Source: Anastatus disparis
Taxonomy: Eukaryota > Arthropoda > Insecta > Hymenoptera > Eupelmidae
Assembly: GCA_017163975.1 (NCBI GenBank)
Contig: JAFFSR010000136.1
Coordinates: 9,855,501 to 9,919,500 of the forward strand
Length of the DNA stretch: 64,000 nt
Direction of reading: 5' to 3'
Position 1 is the stretch's first letter, and the number at the start of each line of letters is the position of its first letter. This document shows positions 25,918-36,315 of this stretch, in pieces. The position numbers and the translations under genes were made by a program. The notes beneath the pieces were generated by a model that saw nothing but the letters and a program-made list of their open reading frames with translations, did no database searches and was not told where the DNA came from.

Positions 25918-26714
25918 CCCTGGTAGAAATTTGAACATTAAAAATGGTGTAAACAACAATTTATGACCATTTTCAATAGTAATATTTTGTCATGTCAATA
26001 TTGGCGAATAAATGGCAATTTTTGCTGAATCTGCAGAGCTCAAATTTTTGGTATATTGGTTAGCATCTTATAGGCAAAAATGCTATTATAAAATGTTGTT
26101 CAAAATTTTTGTATTTAGCCAAAAAATACGCATTTAAGTAAACGAGAAAAATCAGTAACAGCTATCTAAAATTAGGTAAACTGTGGACAACATTTTTGAC
26201 TAGTTATATAACTTTTGTAATGAGTCCTTAATTTTTCAGATCATAGGTAAAATCATAACCTCATTTTGCCACGTCAAAATAATTTTTTACACATTCCTTC
26301 GCATTTTTTATTGATAAAAAAAAAAAATAATAAAAAAAATAACATACAAACAGTAAAAAATACTTTTTTAAAATAATAATGATTTTATTAATCGTTTAAA
26401 AATAACCTCTAACAATCCGATCACAACCAAAATAACCGCGAATATAAAAAATGATCATGTAATGATACTTTCAAGAAAAAACCATGATTCTTATGTAAAT
26501 TACACAATTTGATAGACTCTACTGTTAACTATCTATATTCAAATAATAATGGATCAGACTCAACATTTTATTAGCATTTTTTAGCACTATGAAGGTTGAA
26601 AAAAACGTTTCATATTAGTTCAAATAATGGCCATAAAACATTCCCATTTTCTGCTCTTCACTTTAAAGAAATGGCCATAAAATGGTAGAAAAAGCGTTTC
26701 ATTTTCTACCAGGG
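25918..26714 (-). mobile_element. Non-autonomous DNA transposon, CCCTGG family, copy B
   Basis: This is the inverse-orientation copy of the element at 5539-6436. It has the same CCCTGGTAGAAA and TTCTACCAGGG ends, flanked here by TA on both sides. It is about 100 bp shorter than copy A through internal deletions but alignable along its length by eye. Shared inner landmarks include TGACATGACAAAATATTAC, the GAGCTCTGCAGATTCAGC stretch and TGAGTCCTTAATTTTTCAGA (either strand). The - strand frame at 26620-26808 crosses its end and is not a gene. No transposase is present. Confidence 0.85.
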
Positions 26715-26942
26715 TAGTAATAATAAAAAAAATCTTTTTTACAGGTAAGCAACTTTTTTCACAATTTTTGGTTTCGACTGTACGTAAGTAAAAACAAAAA
26801 AAAATCAATCATCTACTTATATTATTATTGTTATCAAAAGATTCTTTATTATTATCATATAAGAAAATACAATAATCTTACGTTTTGTCTTCTAAAATTT
26901 CCACAATTTGTATAATATTAATTTTAAAATACATTTTACCTT

Positions 26943-27099
26943 CCCTGGTGGAAATTGAAACGTTTTTTTTACCATTTTTTGGCCAGTAGAAATGAAAACG
27001 CTTTTTTAAACATTTATTGGCCATTTATTTGGCATTTTCATTACTAATAACCTCAAATTTTTATACACACCATTTTTAATGCTCACATTTCTACCAGGG
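26943..27099 (+). mobile_element. Short (157 bp) CCCTGG-family element, copy C
   Basis: Begins CCCTGGTGGAAATTGAAACG and ends CATTTCTACCAGGG, with TT outside both ends. The left part resembles the left end of copy A (GAAACG then ACCATTTT and GGCCA) and the right part resembles its right end (CACCATTTTTAATGCTCA), with the middle missing. It lies only 228 bp from copy B. It is an internally deleted or independently reduced relative, a typical route to a MITE. Confidence 0.75.
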
Positions 27100-27954
27100 T
27101 TGTATAAGTTTATTCTGTAGAAGCAAGTTGAGGGAAACAAGATAAGTCCTTTTGATTAAATTACAATGAGGAATAACTCTTTTAATTGTATTAAAATATA
27201 TTGGAAAGTGGATTATCTGCCCTAATGAAACTTTGAAATTCAAAACTTAATAAAAACGAGCATAACTTGAAAATCAATATATTTGTTAATTTTAGATACA
27301 AAGATGAAATAAATATGGTTGAAACTTTTAAAAATATTATTATTTTATATTATTATTTATATTATTATTTTTTATAAAAATAACAAGATTAATAGACTTG
27401 AAAATAATTTATGTTTTTAATATTTATGTAAATCTTTTATATTATAAAACAACAGTTTTTGTCTTATTAATAATCAAATTTTGTAAAAAATAATATTTTG
27501 AAAGAAGTATTATTGTCTGTATTGAATTTTGAATTATTCAATTATTCAATACTTTACAATTATTTTGTTATTTAATGTTTATTTATTTATCAAATAAATT
27601 TGAAAATCCATAAATTATATAAGAAAGCAATTTATATTTGATTAAAAAAAAAGTTATAAATAAAAAACAAATTATCTTACCCTACGAAAACTCATTTCGT
27701 TAAAAGTATCCATGAGTCAGTGATTTCTTTATATACCCAAAAAAAAGAAATCACTAACTCTGGAAAAATCCTAAAATACCTCAATCAATTTCGCAAAAAA
27801 AAAAAAATATATTTCACTCAAAATCCATTAAAATTGAAAAGCAATTCCTCGCTTCTTTTGTATTATGGAGTACAGGATGAAAAAAAAGTGAGAAAGGAAG
27901 GCAAAAAAAAATCTCAAGATAGCAAGAAGAAAGATACTTAAGTATAAAATACTT
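27100..27954. other. AT-rich, nothing identified
   Basis: A/T-rich with TATTAT runs (27335-27370). The frame at 27720-27941 is Lys-rich because of A runs and is not supported as a gene. Confidence 0.55.
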
Positions 27955-28622
27955 TTGGCGCGCTAAAGGCATCTATCCTTTTTAGCAAGGACGCTACTCA
28001 TTCCTTCGAACATATCGATTGCTGTGTGAATTTTCGCGCGGGCGCAGCTTAAAGCTCTCTTCTCTTTCTTGTTGATCTAACGAACGAGCTTCGCGTATAC
28101 ACTTCTGTATATATACATAGAATGAAACTAAAACACAAGAGAATGAAAGACAGAGAAAGCCGAAGAAGCCATAGGTTTTGGTATCTTTCTCTCTTTCGTC
28201 GCTGAGGATATTTCAGAGGTCCTTGGCCCCCCCTAGGACACGAGTCTATACCAGACGGTCGATGCCCAGGGTAACAACCGAAAGATATATCTATACGGAT
28301 TCACGCTCCTTTCTCCCTTTCTCTCTCTTGCTTTTTCTGACTTCATTGAAGAGTAACATTCTCATCCTTTTACCCTCTTTCTCTCTCCCTCTACTCTTCA
28401 GCTATATAGTCCCTTAAGCTTTTCCCAGTCGCGTCTCTTCACTTTATTCCTTTTTCTTTTTTACTCCCTTCTACACAAGCATACACGTTTGAGTAGAATA
28501 AAGAGAGAAAGAGTGGGTAGTTTCGACTTTTCCTTTGCGTAACTACCTTTTCCGCGCACCCTTATAATCAAAGGTTCAAGCTCCCATGAAAGAACTGCCA
28601 GCTTTGAATTAACGGCCTGATA
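27955..28622. promoter_or_regulatory. Higher-GC island with CT/GA tracts
   Basis: One of the largest islands. It has CpG-containing DNA at 27957-28060, a C-run (CCCCCCC, 28227-28233), CT tracts (28175-28200, 28305-28440) and GA tracts. The + frame 28178-28417 is mostly translated CT tract. It lies just upstream of a small ATG frame at 28623. Candidate promoter or enhancer, inferred. Confidence 0.3.
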
Positions 28623-28748
28623 ATGGCTAAATATTGGTCACCGTCCTACGTATGCCCGGTACTGAAACAAGCTTGTATCCAGTACGAAGATAATATCGGA
28701 CCAAATAATATGAAAGGTATCGTTCAATATCGTTTCGATCTATCGTGA
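28623..28748 (+). CDS. Possible short ORF, 41 codons, unassigned
   Basis: ATG (28623) to TGA (28748). The peptide starts MAKYWSPSYVCPVLKQAC and continues IQYEDNIGPNNMKG. Codon use is balanced, with G/C in many third positions, which is unusual for this A/T-rich window. The start context is ATAATGG. A weak GT (GTATCG) after codon 31 could also be a splice donor. Nothing in it identifies a family. It could be a small protein, a first exon, or chance in a higher-GC island. Confidence 0.25.
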   Translation: MAKYWSPSYVCPVLKQACIQYEDNIGPNNMKGIVQYRFDLS

Positions 28749-30574
28749 ATTTTTATATATTGCTCGTACGTTTGCCGTTGTTGTGTTAGTCACTTTTGAA
28801 ATACCTACCTAATTTTTATACGACACATCCTATAAAAATAAAAGTATTATTTTTGAAAAAAGAAGCTTAGAAATTTAATTTGTCAGCATTGTAAAAACAT
28901 GTAAGTTTAGTCTTCTTAGCTTCGAAAAAAACTGTTTAAATAAAAAACAAACAATTAGGAAATGGTTAGTTTATTTTCAAAAATGATTGGGTATTGAACA
29001 TTTTTGATTTCAAAGTTTTTTTCAATTAATTTAATTGATTTCTGACGCTGGAGTGTGCTAGATTTGTTCGTCCTATATTTCTTTAAATTTAAACGATCCG
29101 AACCAGCATTGGGAATCAGTACTGGAATCACGGGCACCAGTACCGTACCAAATCCAGTCCGGAATTGCCTTCTTCCATGGGCTACTGTCGACTTACGTAC
29201 ATATACACACTTTTCCTACAACATATATTGAAAACGAACAAAAAACGAAAGAAGAAAAAAAGCGAAGTTCTAGAATTTTCTTGTCGTGTACCGTAGTATA
29301 AGGAAAAGGTACATGGATTTTCTTTTTACAGTTATTGAGAAGCGCTTTTCCCCATGCTTTGAAGTATCTTTTTTTTTCTTCTTTAGGCTTGCGATTCGTT
29401 CAAGGGATTTTCATTGAGAGTAGTCGAAACGTTATGTCATTTTTTTTCTTATTTTACGTTACGAAATATATAATAAAAAAGTAAATTTGTTCGATCTTGT
29501 CTTGATTTACGTTCAAAGGTTAAAAAGCTCTATTTGCATAAGTTTATTTACGATATTTCGAATAACATTTTATACATGTACAAAATAGTAAAAGAAAACA
29601 TTGTTCACGAAAAAGGCTTTTGAAAATAATTGATGCTATAAAAGAAAGTTTCTTGAAATACTTTGGCTATAAAGTTTTGAATTATTTACAGAAATTTAGC
29701 GATAAATTTTAATTTTTTTAACCAAAATAAAGGTTAATGCAAGAAAATAAATTTTCATAATAAACTTTTTTACATAAAAACATTATTCTTAAAATTGCAA
29801 CTTTTCTGGTAAACTTTAGTAATGAAAGTACTTGATGTTGCACTTTAACTTTTGCTAGTTGTTTATTTATTAATTTACCGTTACTTGAATAATTAAAATT
29901 TAATTGTCAGCTCAATTGCTTTTGAACTTTTAAACTAACCTGATTAAATTCATCTGTTTATTTTTGTAAATTTTTCGAAAAAATATTAATGGTTAAGGTA
30001 AATATTATTAATGTAATATTTATGTTTCTTAAATTTATAAATTATCGTAAAATTAATTGCAAGCGAATATAACGCTCATTAAAAGAAAAGTGCAAATAAA
30101 CTTTGTAATGTCTTTTGGTTAAAAGATACATAAAATTTATATTAATTATAATTTTACTTAAAATAATAATTTTAAAAATAATTTTGAAAATAATTTTAAA
30201 TGTTCTCTATTGTAATGAATGTTATTTAAATCAATTGAAGCCTTTAATAATCATTCTTTTGAAAAATTCAGAAAACTTTTGACAAAAGTACTTTTTTTTT
30301 CGTTTTTTTAACAATGGCTAAAGTTTGACTTTCGGACATCATAGTGCACTAAAGCCGAGGATGCGCATCAAAGTTACGTCAGAACTCTGATGAAGGTATT
30401 TTTTCAAAAAAAAGTCTGAAATCTACCAAATCTAGCTTCAGCAAAACTTGTCCATCTCGCAATGATTTTTCTCGTTTTCAAAGTTTATCCATTACAAAGA
30501 GCAAGAGTTGAAAAATTCTTTCAGTTATACAGTTTAGAAAAAAATTTTTTTGTCAAACTGTGGTGAAGCGTAAT
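28749..30574. other. Mostly AT-rich; one odd patch near 29.1 kb
   Basis: A patch at 29095-29190 is less A/T-rich and rich in GTAC/CCAGT words, with a GTACTGG/CCAGTAC hairpin (29119-29143). All three - strand frames are open for 20-40 codons there. The rest is A/T-rich without a supported feature. Confidence 0.45.
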
Positions 30575-30910
30575 GTGCAAAATTGAATTTTGGCGCGATT
30601 GCAAGCTCTCAAATAACATTTTAGGTGCACGTGCACGTGTACTTAAAAGACAAGAAAATGTTGTTGAAAGAATTCGTAATAGTACTAAGCTAGCAAAAAG
30701 AAGAAAAAAAATACGTACGTATATAAGGTAAGGGCTAAAGGGGAAAAGCTCTCGAGAAACACTTGGCTGCTATGAAGGTAAAAAAAAGAGAGAGAGAGAA
30801 AAAATAAAGGGAAAAAGAGAAAGAAAAACGCTCAGCCGTGCAAATACGAGGGTAGCAGAGAAGCGGAAGGCAATTAAAAAATTCGTTTTGACCTCGTTGC
30901 CCACTGTCGC
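30575..30910. promoter_or_regulatory. Island with two abutting CACGTG E-boxes
   Basis: CACGTG occurs twice back to back at 30628-30633 and 30634-30639 within GTGCACGTGCACGTGTAC. CACGTG is the core site of bHLH factors such as Clock/Cycle and Myc/Max. A GA-rich tract follows (30780-30830). A regulatory role is inferred. Confidence 0.35.
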
Positions 30911-31599
30911 AGTAAAACTTTCCTTACTAAGCTAATGATAGAAAATTTCTGCCTACATAAAAAAATTATTTTTCAATTTTTTTCGTCGACATTTTCTCTT
31001 TTTTTGATCATACAAAGAATAAACCTTTTCAATTATTAAATCTATAGAGGCATTTTCTTTAGAATTTTATTTGTTTAAATTGGTTGATTTTTTAACAGGC
31101 TTGTTTTAGAATTATTTTTCCGTTCGATTCAAAGAAAATTTTTAAAGCACACATATTACTTGCACGACATTTAGAAATTTATGTGCTTTTCATGCTTTTT
31201 ATGAGGTGAATTTAATAAAAAAAATTATGCTTATTGTAACTAGAACAATGGTTAAATAGTTGTGACAAAGAATTCTAAAGCAGTTATTGCATTTTTTATA
31301 ATTTCTTTTACATAAAATTAAAAACACGTATGAAAAAATATGGTTGAAGTACGAAATAAATATAGGTCAATTTAAAAGTAGTTTTTTACACATTTTTAAA
31401 AATAGGTTAGTTTTAATTTTTTAAAACTACCTGCATATTTTTTTAAAGCTAAACAGATTTTTTTTGCAGTAAAGAGGTTAAATAAGTAATCGATATGTTT
31501 CTCTTCAAGATTTATGTGTAACTAAAATTTCAAACTCATTAATTTAAAATTTTCGTTTAATGCTCATAATATTTCTTGATAAAACGAATTAAAGGAAAG
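30911..31599. other. AT-rich, nothing identified
   Basis: A/T-rich with no supported feature. Confidence 0.55.
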
Positions 31600-31790
31600 A
31601 GGTCATCAGTGGCTCAGTCGGCATAGCGTTGAATTCGTAATCTCGAAGTTCCGAGTTCGAATCCCGCTCTCGGCCGATTGATACAAGCACCACTGTACTT
31701 TACATGTGCTTTTTTCAAAAACACATTGACGATCTCCGTCGCTAATTAGCATCTCATTGATAGCATAAATATGGCGACGTTAAATAAAAA
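31600..31790 (+). mobile_element. tRNA-Lys-like SINE, copy 2
   Basis: Second copy of the element at 753-959. It has the same order: TCAGTGGCTCAGTCGG head (A-box-like), GTAATCTCGAAG arm, and the B box GAGTTCGAATCCC (about 31653-31665). The CTCTCGGCCG junction follows, then the body AAGCACCACTGTAC, ACATGTGCTTTTTTCAAAAA, TAATTAGCATCTC, AGCATAAATAT and GACGTTAAAT, and an A-rich tail from about 31776. The anticodon-arm bases differ from copy 1, so the copies are old and separately mutated. Confidence 0.85.
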
Positions 31791-31973
31791 AAATAATAAA
31801 AATATTTTTAGATTTAAAAAATTTGTTTAATTTTACTTAACACAATTTTTGTTTCTATAAAAATCTTCTTCTCGAAGAATGAAAAGTTGAACAACATTAA
31901 TCGAAGTTTGATCGACGGCATATACGGGATTTATGAATGACCAAGTATATAAAAGAATAAAGTGTTGGGGGGT

Positions 31974-32065
31974 TATAAAAGTAGAAGTCTAGTCATACCG
32001 GCGTCTTGTTAGACGCCATAAGGGCGCAAATATATACTTGAATTGCGTATATAGCTTTGGCAAAG
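31974..32065 (+). promoter_or_regulatory. TATA box followed by a consensus splice donor
   Basis: GGTTATAAAAG has a strong TATA box at 31974-31980, with an initiator-like CTAGTCAT about 15-20 bases further on. A GTAAGT donor follows at 32065-32070. A short noncoding 5' exon of roughly 30-80 nt between them is possible. A perfect hairpin (32000-32017) lies in that stretch. No coding frame of note is present, so this is a promoter plus leader hypothesis. Confidence 0.3.
32000..32017. repeat. Perfect 7-bp GC-rich hairpin
   Basis: GGCGTCT and AGACGCC with loop TGTT, in an A/T-rich setting. Short, stable and possibly structural in RNA. Confidence 0.5.
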
Positions 32066-32070
32066 TAAGT

Positions 32071-33297
32071 CGAAAGAAGAAGCATTGGTATTCTGTAATC
32101 TTTTCTTTCTCTTTTTTTTTCTTACTTTTATATACTCTCATATACATACTTATAACTTACCTTTGGTGATATTCGTTCGTGCTGTGCGTCATAAGAGGAA
32201 AAGCCTGAAGTCTGACAATTTAAAGGCTTTACTACCCGTTCTCTTTCATACTGACACTTATGACAAAACGATTATATTGCATACGTATATTGTCTGTACA
32301 TTTACATATACACATACACCTACACTTGCTTATAGCATTTTGTTGCATTATGTATCCATAAACAGCGCACTCTAGTCTTGGCTCTCTTTTTGTCTATTGG
32401 CACTTGAAAACGCATTTCTCGCGTAAATACGACGTAACAAGCCGGTAAAAAACAGCTTATATAGTGAAACTGTTATTATATATCGTTGGTTTCTTCATTT
32501 TAAAATCAACATATAACTTGTAATAGATGTTTGCTCAATATAAGTCTAGTAATATATATTCGTAAATTTAAGTTTAACTTTTTTTTATTACTTGTATTTA
32601 TTCTATTTCTAAACGTTAATTATTAATATTATTTTAATCTAAATAATTATTTAAATTTCAATTTAATACTCTTGATTATTTGAAATTTCATTAATTAAAG
32701 GATATTTTTACCAATCCATATAGCAAAACAAAAAAGTTCTGAACCTAATTTAATTTTAATAACTGTTAAAATGTTTTTAAGATACTTGTAACGCCAATTT
32801 TTTTCTCATGCTTTTAAAATATTAATTAAAAATATAAATTTAGCTTTGTTAAATATTATTTGGATTTAAATAACAAAAAGTAAAATATAATATTTAAAAT
32901 TTTTTAATTTCATTGCATTAAAATATATGTTTATCATGGATTAAAAAGTGTATAAAATTACAATATTAAACATCTTTAATTAACATAGCTTCATTTGTTA
33001 TATTCATAACTATAAGAGCAAACGCATAACATTAGTACGTAGATAACTACGTAGAAACTTGAACATAAATTTTCCCAATAATTTAGTCCTCTACGCTCGA
33101 TATTGTAAACTCGTGCAGCAATTAATATCATAAAATCTAATCAAACATTACGTTAAAACTTTAACCAATAATATTACATAACATGATAACTAAAATAATA
33201 TTAAATATTAAAAAACTATTACGGAAAATCTTGATATTCAAGTATATATTAAATTTTCTTTTTTTTTTCATAAAAAGCAAGTTTATATAAAACTTAC
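32071..33297. other. CT-rich then AT-rich, no gene
   Basis: The + frame 32085-32375 starts in a T-rich tract and has no domain. The stretch to about 32470 is less A/T-rich than the rest. Confidence 0.45.
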
Positions 33298-33420
33298 TTC
33301 TTTAGCTGCCAGGTCAGCATGTAGGAGATCCTTCGAAGCCTGTAGCAAGTACTTGAGAAAGAACCGGTTCTTCACGAGCCGGGTTCCTTTAACCTCTTCT
33401 CTTATATTGCGAAGGGAATC
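33298..33420 (-). CDS. Possible internal coding exon, unassigned
   Basis: On the - strand a 41-codon open stretch runs from just after a stop (33421-33423) to a consensus donor, GAA|GTAAGT, at 33297. The peptide includes EEVKGTRLVKNRFFLKYL, then QASKDLLHADLAAKE. Codon choice is clearly G/C-rich in third positions (GTG AAG AAC CGG TTC, CAG, TCG, GAC CTG), unlike the flanking A/T-rich DNA. A possible acceptor is the AG in AATATAAG at about 33398-33405. There is no ATG, so it would be internal. The + strand is also open here after an acceptor-like CTTTAG, but its product is less protein-like. The stretch contains the palindrome AAGAACCGGTTCTT (33359-33372), so a conserved regulatory element is the main alternative. 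Confidence 0.33.
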
Positions 33421-33423
33421 TTA

Positions 33424-36000
33424 ATCCTGGTTAAGTCCTTACTTCCCTTAAAAACAAGTGCCAAAAAGAAAGTAAAAAGAAATAACAAGATTCAATACTC
33501 GTCTGAAGGTTACTTGTGTGGGAGAGATGCGCCTGGTTTCGTTATATATATAAAAAAGAAAAATTTATTATTAAACTGTCAAATTATTTTAGCTTGTTTA
33601 TTAGATAAAAATTATTATTGCTTGTAAGTTAATCCTCTTTTAAATTAAAACTACAAAGTTTCCAACGTCTTCTGTTATTTTTTTCTGCTTTTTTTTCAAT
33701 TTTTCATCTGCGTATTTCAAGAACTTTGTGACTAAGTCTTAAACATATTTAGTTACAAGCAGCAACAATGAAATAAAGCGACAAATTCAATTCTGCTGAT
33801 GTACAAAAAAAAGATAATGTCACTGCAAAATTATTAATACAAACAAGTTTTAAGAAAAGATGTACACATGAACTTTTTTATTAACTTTATGAATCTTATT
33901 ATATATTGCTTTACTGAAAAATTATTAAATGTCCTTAAAGAGTGTTTATTTTTTTTAAATAAATTTGAATTTATTTTTTTTAAATAAATTTGAATTTATT
34001 GGTACAGCAAATTTAATTTTTGTATTTATTGGAAAAAATAAAAAGTCATAAAAGCTCAATAGTAACTATTATAAATAAATATAAAAAATGGATTTTTTTG
34101 TATTTATTTATAGAGTTTTCATGATTTTAACTATTAATTGTTTTTATAAGTATGAAACTTTAAAAAAAAAAGAACTGTTGCTTATCAATTAGAAGAAGGC
34201 AGATTTTAACTTGATTATCTTAACAAATTATATAAAAAAAAATACGACTATAACTAAATATGCATTTAAATTAAAAATTATTGTTGAAATAAATGATTGC
34301 ACATTATTTGTTAAAAGGATGTAATATTACAATGGTAAGTGAAAAATAATTGATTGAAAACAATTTATGGTATCGATAAAACAACTATAGGTAACAGATG
34401 TACCTACAGATATCCGCTTCATATAAAAACGTGTAAATAACATAAAAAGCATTTTCTCAGAGTTTGTCTGGGATGCAGTTCAATTCTCTGGTGTAAACTG
34501 ATTACACGAAACAATTTCACCCCCTTATAACATACAGATATTTCCAATGTTTTACTGCTCGTATTTCTCTTCAAAACCACGCACTGTTAACGGAAAAAGA
34601 AAGGTAAAATAAAAAAAAAAAGAATGATAGTCCGCTCAGACACGCAAAGAGAATCGGTAGCAAAAAGAAGGAGGAGAAAAAAAGTATAAACGAGAAACTC
34701 TTCCGATAAAAGCGCTATTGGTAGACCTTGCAATTTTCACTGTTATAGAAAATAAGCATTTTCGTTCATTTATTTCCAAGGTTACTTTTTTTTTACTTAG
34801 ATGCTTGATTAAAATATTTTTATACTGTTTTAATTTGTTAATCAAAATAAAATTCATTCTTAAATTAAAAAGTTTAACTGTTCTGAAGATAAAAGTAGAA
34901 AAGAGTAAAGTTTAGTCGAACGTCAGTAAACAGATAATTAAAAATCAAACTATTTCAAACGATCGATTTTAATTATTACTAATGACTTGCTAAATCATAA
35001 AAATTTAATGTTGTACAAAGTACGTAAATACTTAATGGAAAAACTTGAATAATTTATAAATTAGTTTGAAAACAGTCATTAGGTGTTCAACAATTATTTT
35101 GTTATTGTTGTAAAAAACTTATTTCTTTAGTCAATCTATACTCGTTACCAGGATGAGAGGTCGAATTACCGAGACTTTGATTTATCACTGTCGTAGATAC
35201 TTTTTCAATGGTATCGTTTAAGTATGTAGGGTGCACCGTTAAAAGGATTTGTGCGTGATCGGCTAAGAGGAAATATGATTGACTGAGTATAGGAAATTGT
35301 TTTTTTTTTGTTTCATGTAAAGCTGTGACACGAAAAACAAAGATATTGAGAAAGTATAGAAAAAAACTTCTTTTGTCTTAAAAACAATAATGAAAGTTTT
35401 AGTTTGAACAAAATAATTTTATGTTATACTTTTTCGAAAGAGCAGAATCAGTGTAATTACCTTGATTTTTCTAAAATGTAGTTATTACACAATAACGAGT
35501 TTTCGAAGAAAAAATATATTTTACTGAAGAAAAAATGAAATATTTTACATTAACGGTACTCTCATATTCAAAACTGTAAAAAAAATGGAATTTATTTTAA
35601 CTGAATAGTTAAACAATAAACGTATAAACATGACAAAGTCTATTCCCGCGTGAATAATTCTAGCTTTAAAAGGATATAACAATCCTTAAAGTATCAAAGA
35701 AGCTAAGGAAAAAAAAGGAAGAGAAGGGAAAAAAAGTGAGCTGAATATTTATGAAACGCAAAACTTTTCTTATAATAACGTAATTTCTTTATAACATTGC
35801 ACCTTCTTCAACTTTATGTCTATATACATATTTTTTTTTACATCCCCATTATTCATCCTTCCAGCGAAACGATCAAACAAACTTAAAAACCTATTCGAAA
35901 AGTTTGTCATACCAACCGTATCTCTCATCTTCATGAATATCTAGCAAATACTACACTTTTTTACTTTTAAAAACAGTAAAAAAGTGTCTATAACAATATA
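33424..36000. other. Mostly AT-rich, no gene
   Basis: A less A/T-rich patch runs to 33540. A tandem two-unit repeat is at about 33947-33999. Slightly higher-GC patches lie at 34440-34740 and 35140-35330. No supported coding sequence. Confidence 0.5.
33947..33999. repeat. Two-unit tandem repeat (about 25 bp)
   Basis: TTATTTTTTTTAAATAAATT followed by TGAAT occurs twice in direct succession. Likely replication slippage. Confidence 0.7.
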
Positions 36001-36089
36001 AAATAAAAAAAAGAATGATTAGTAACAGTAGTGGTAGAAGTATGTTGGTGGTCCGCAGTAAAAGAAGGGGTTGGTTATATAGAAACTCG

Positions 36090-36104
36090 ATCTTCTTCTT
36101 CTTC
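36090..36104. repeat. (TTC)n microsatellite
   Basis: About five TTC units at the start of a CpG-rich block. Confidence 0.7.
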
Positions 36105-36149
36105 TGCTGTTCGCATATAAGCTATATCTATATAGATTAAAAGCCGGCA

Positions 36150-36315
36150 AAAGAAAAAGATATTCTGGGGGGGTTGTGACGGCGCGTATATAACGTGTGT
36201 TGTATGCGCGCGCGCGAGCGCTCGTCGCACCGCGCTACTAGGCAGACTGAGAAAAGAGAGACTCACTTTATAGTTTGTACAGTAAAACGCAGTCAGTCGA
36301 CGCGTCGCGCCGGTA
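36150..36315 (+). promoter_or_regulatory. CpG-rich TATA promoter candidate
   Basis: One of the strongest CpG concentrations in the window. A TATATAA box at 36187-36193 sits in GGCGCGTATATAACG. It is followed by an alternating GCGCGCGCGAGCGCTCG block about 20-40 bases downstream, where transcription would start. A TCAGT initiator-like motif is at 36294-36298 and a donor-like CCG|GTAAAG at 36313. It could be the promoter and 5' noncoding exon of the gene whose coding exon begins at 45992, about 9.7 kb further on. That link is inference; only transcript data can show it. Confidence 0.4.

Noticed and set aside
26620..26808. 62-codon - strand frame
   Set aside because: Lies across the end of transposon copy B and translates its terminal repeat.
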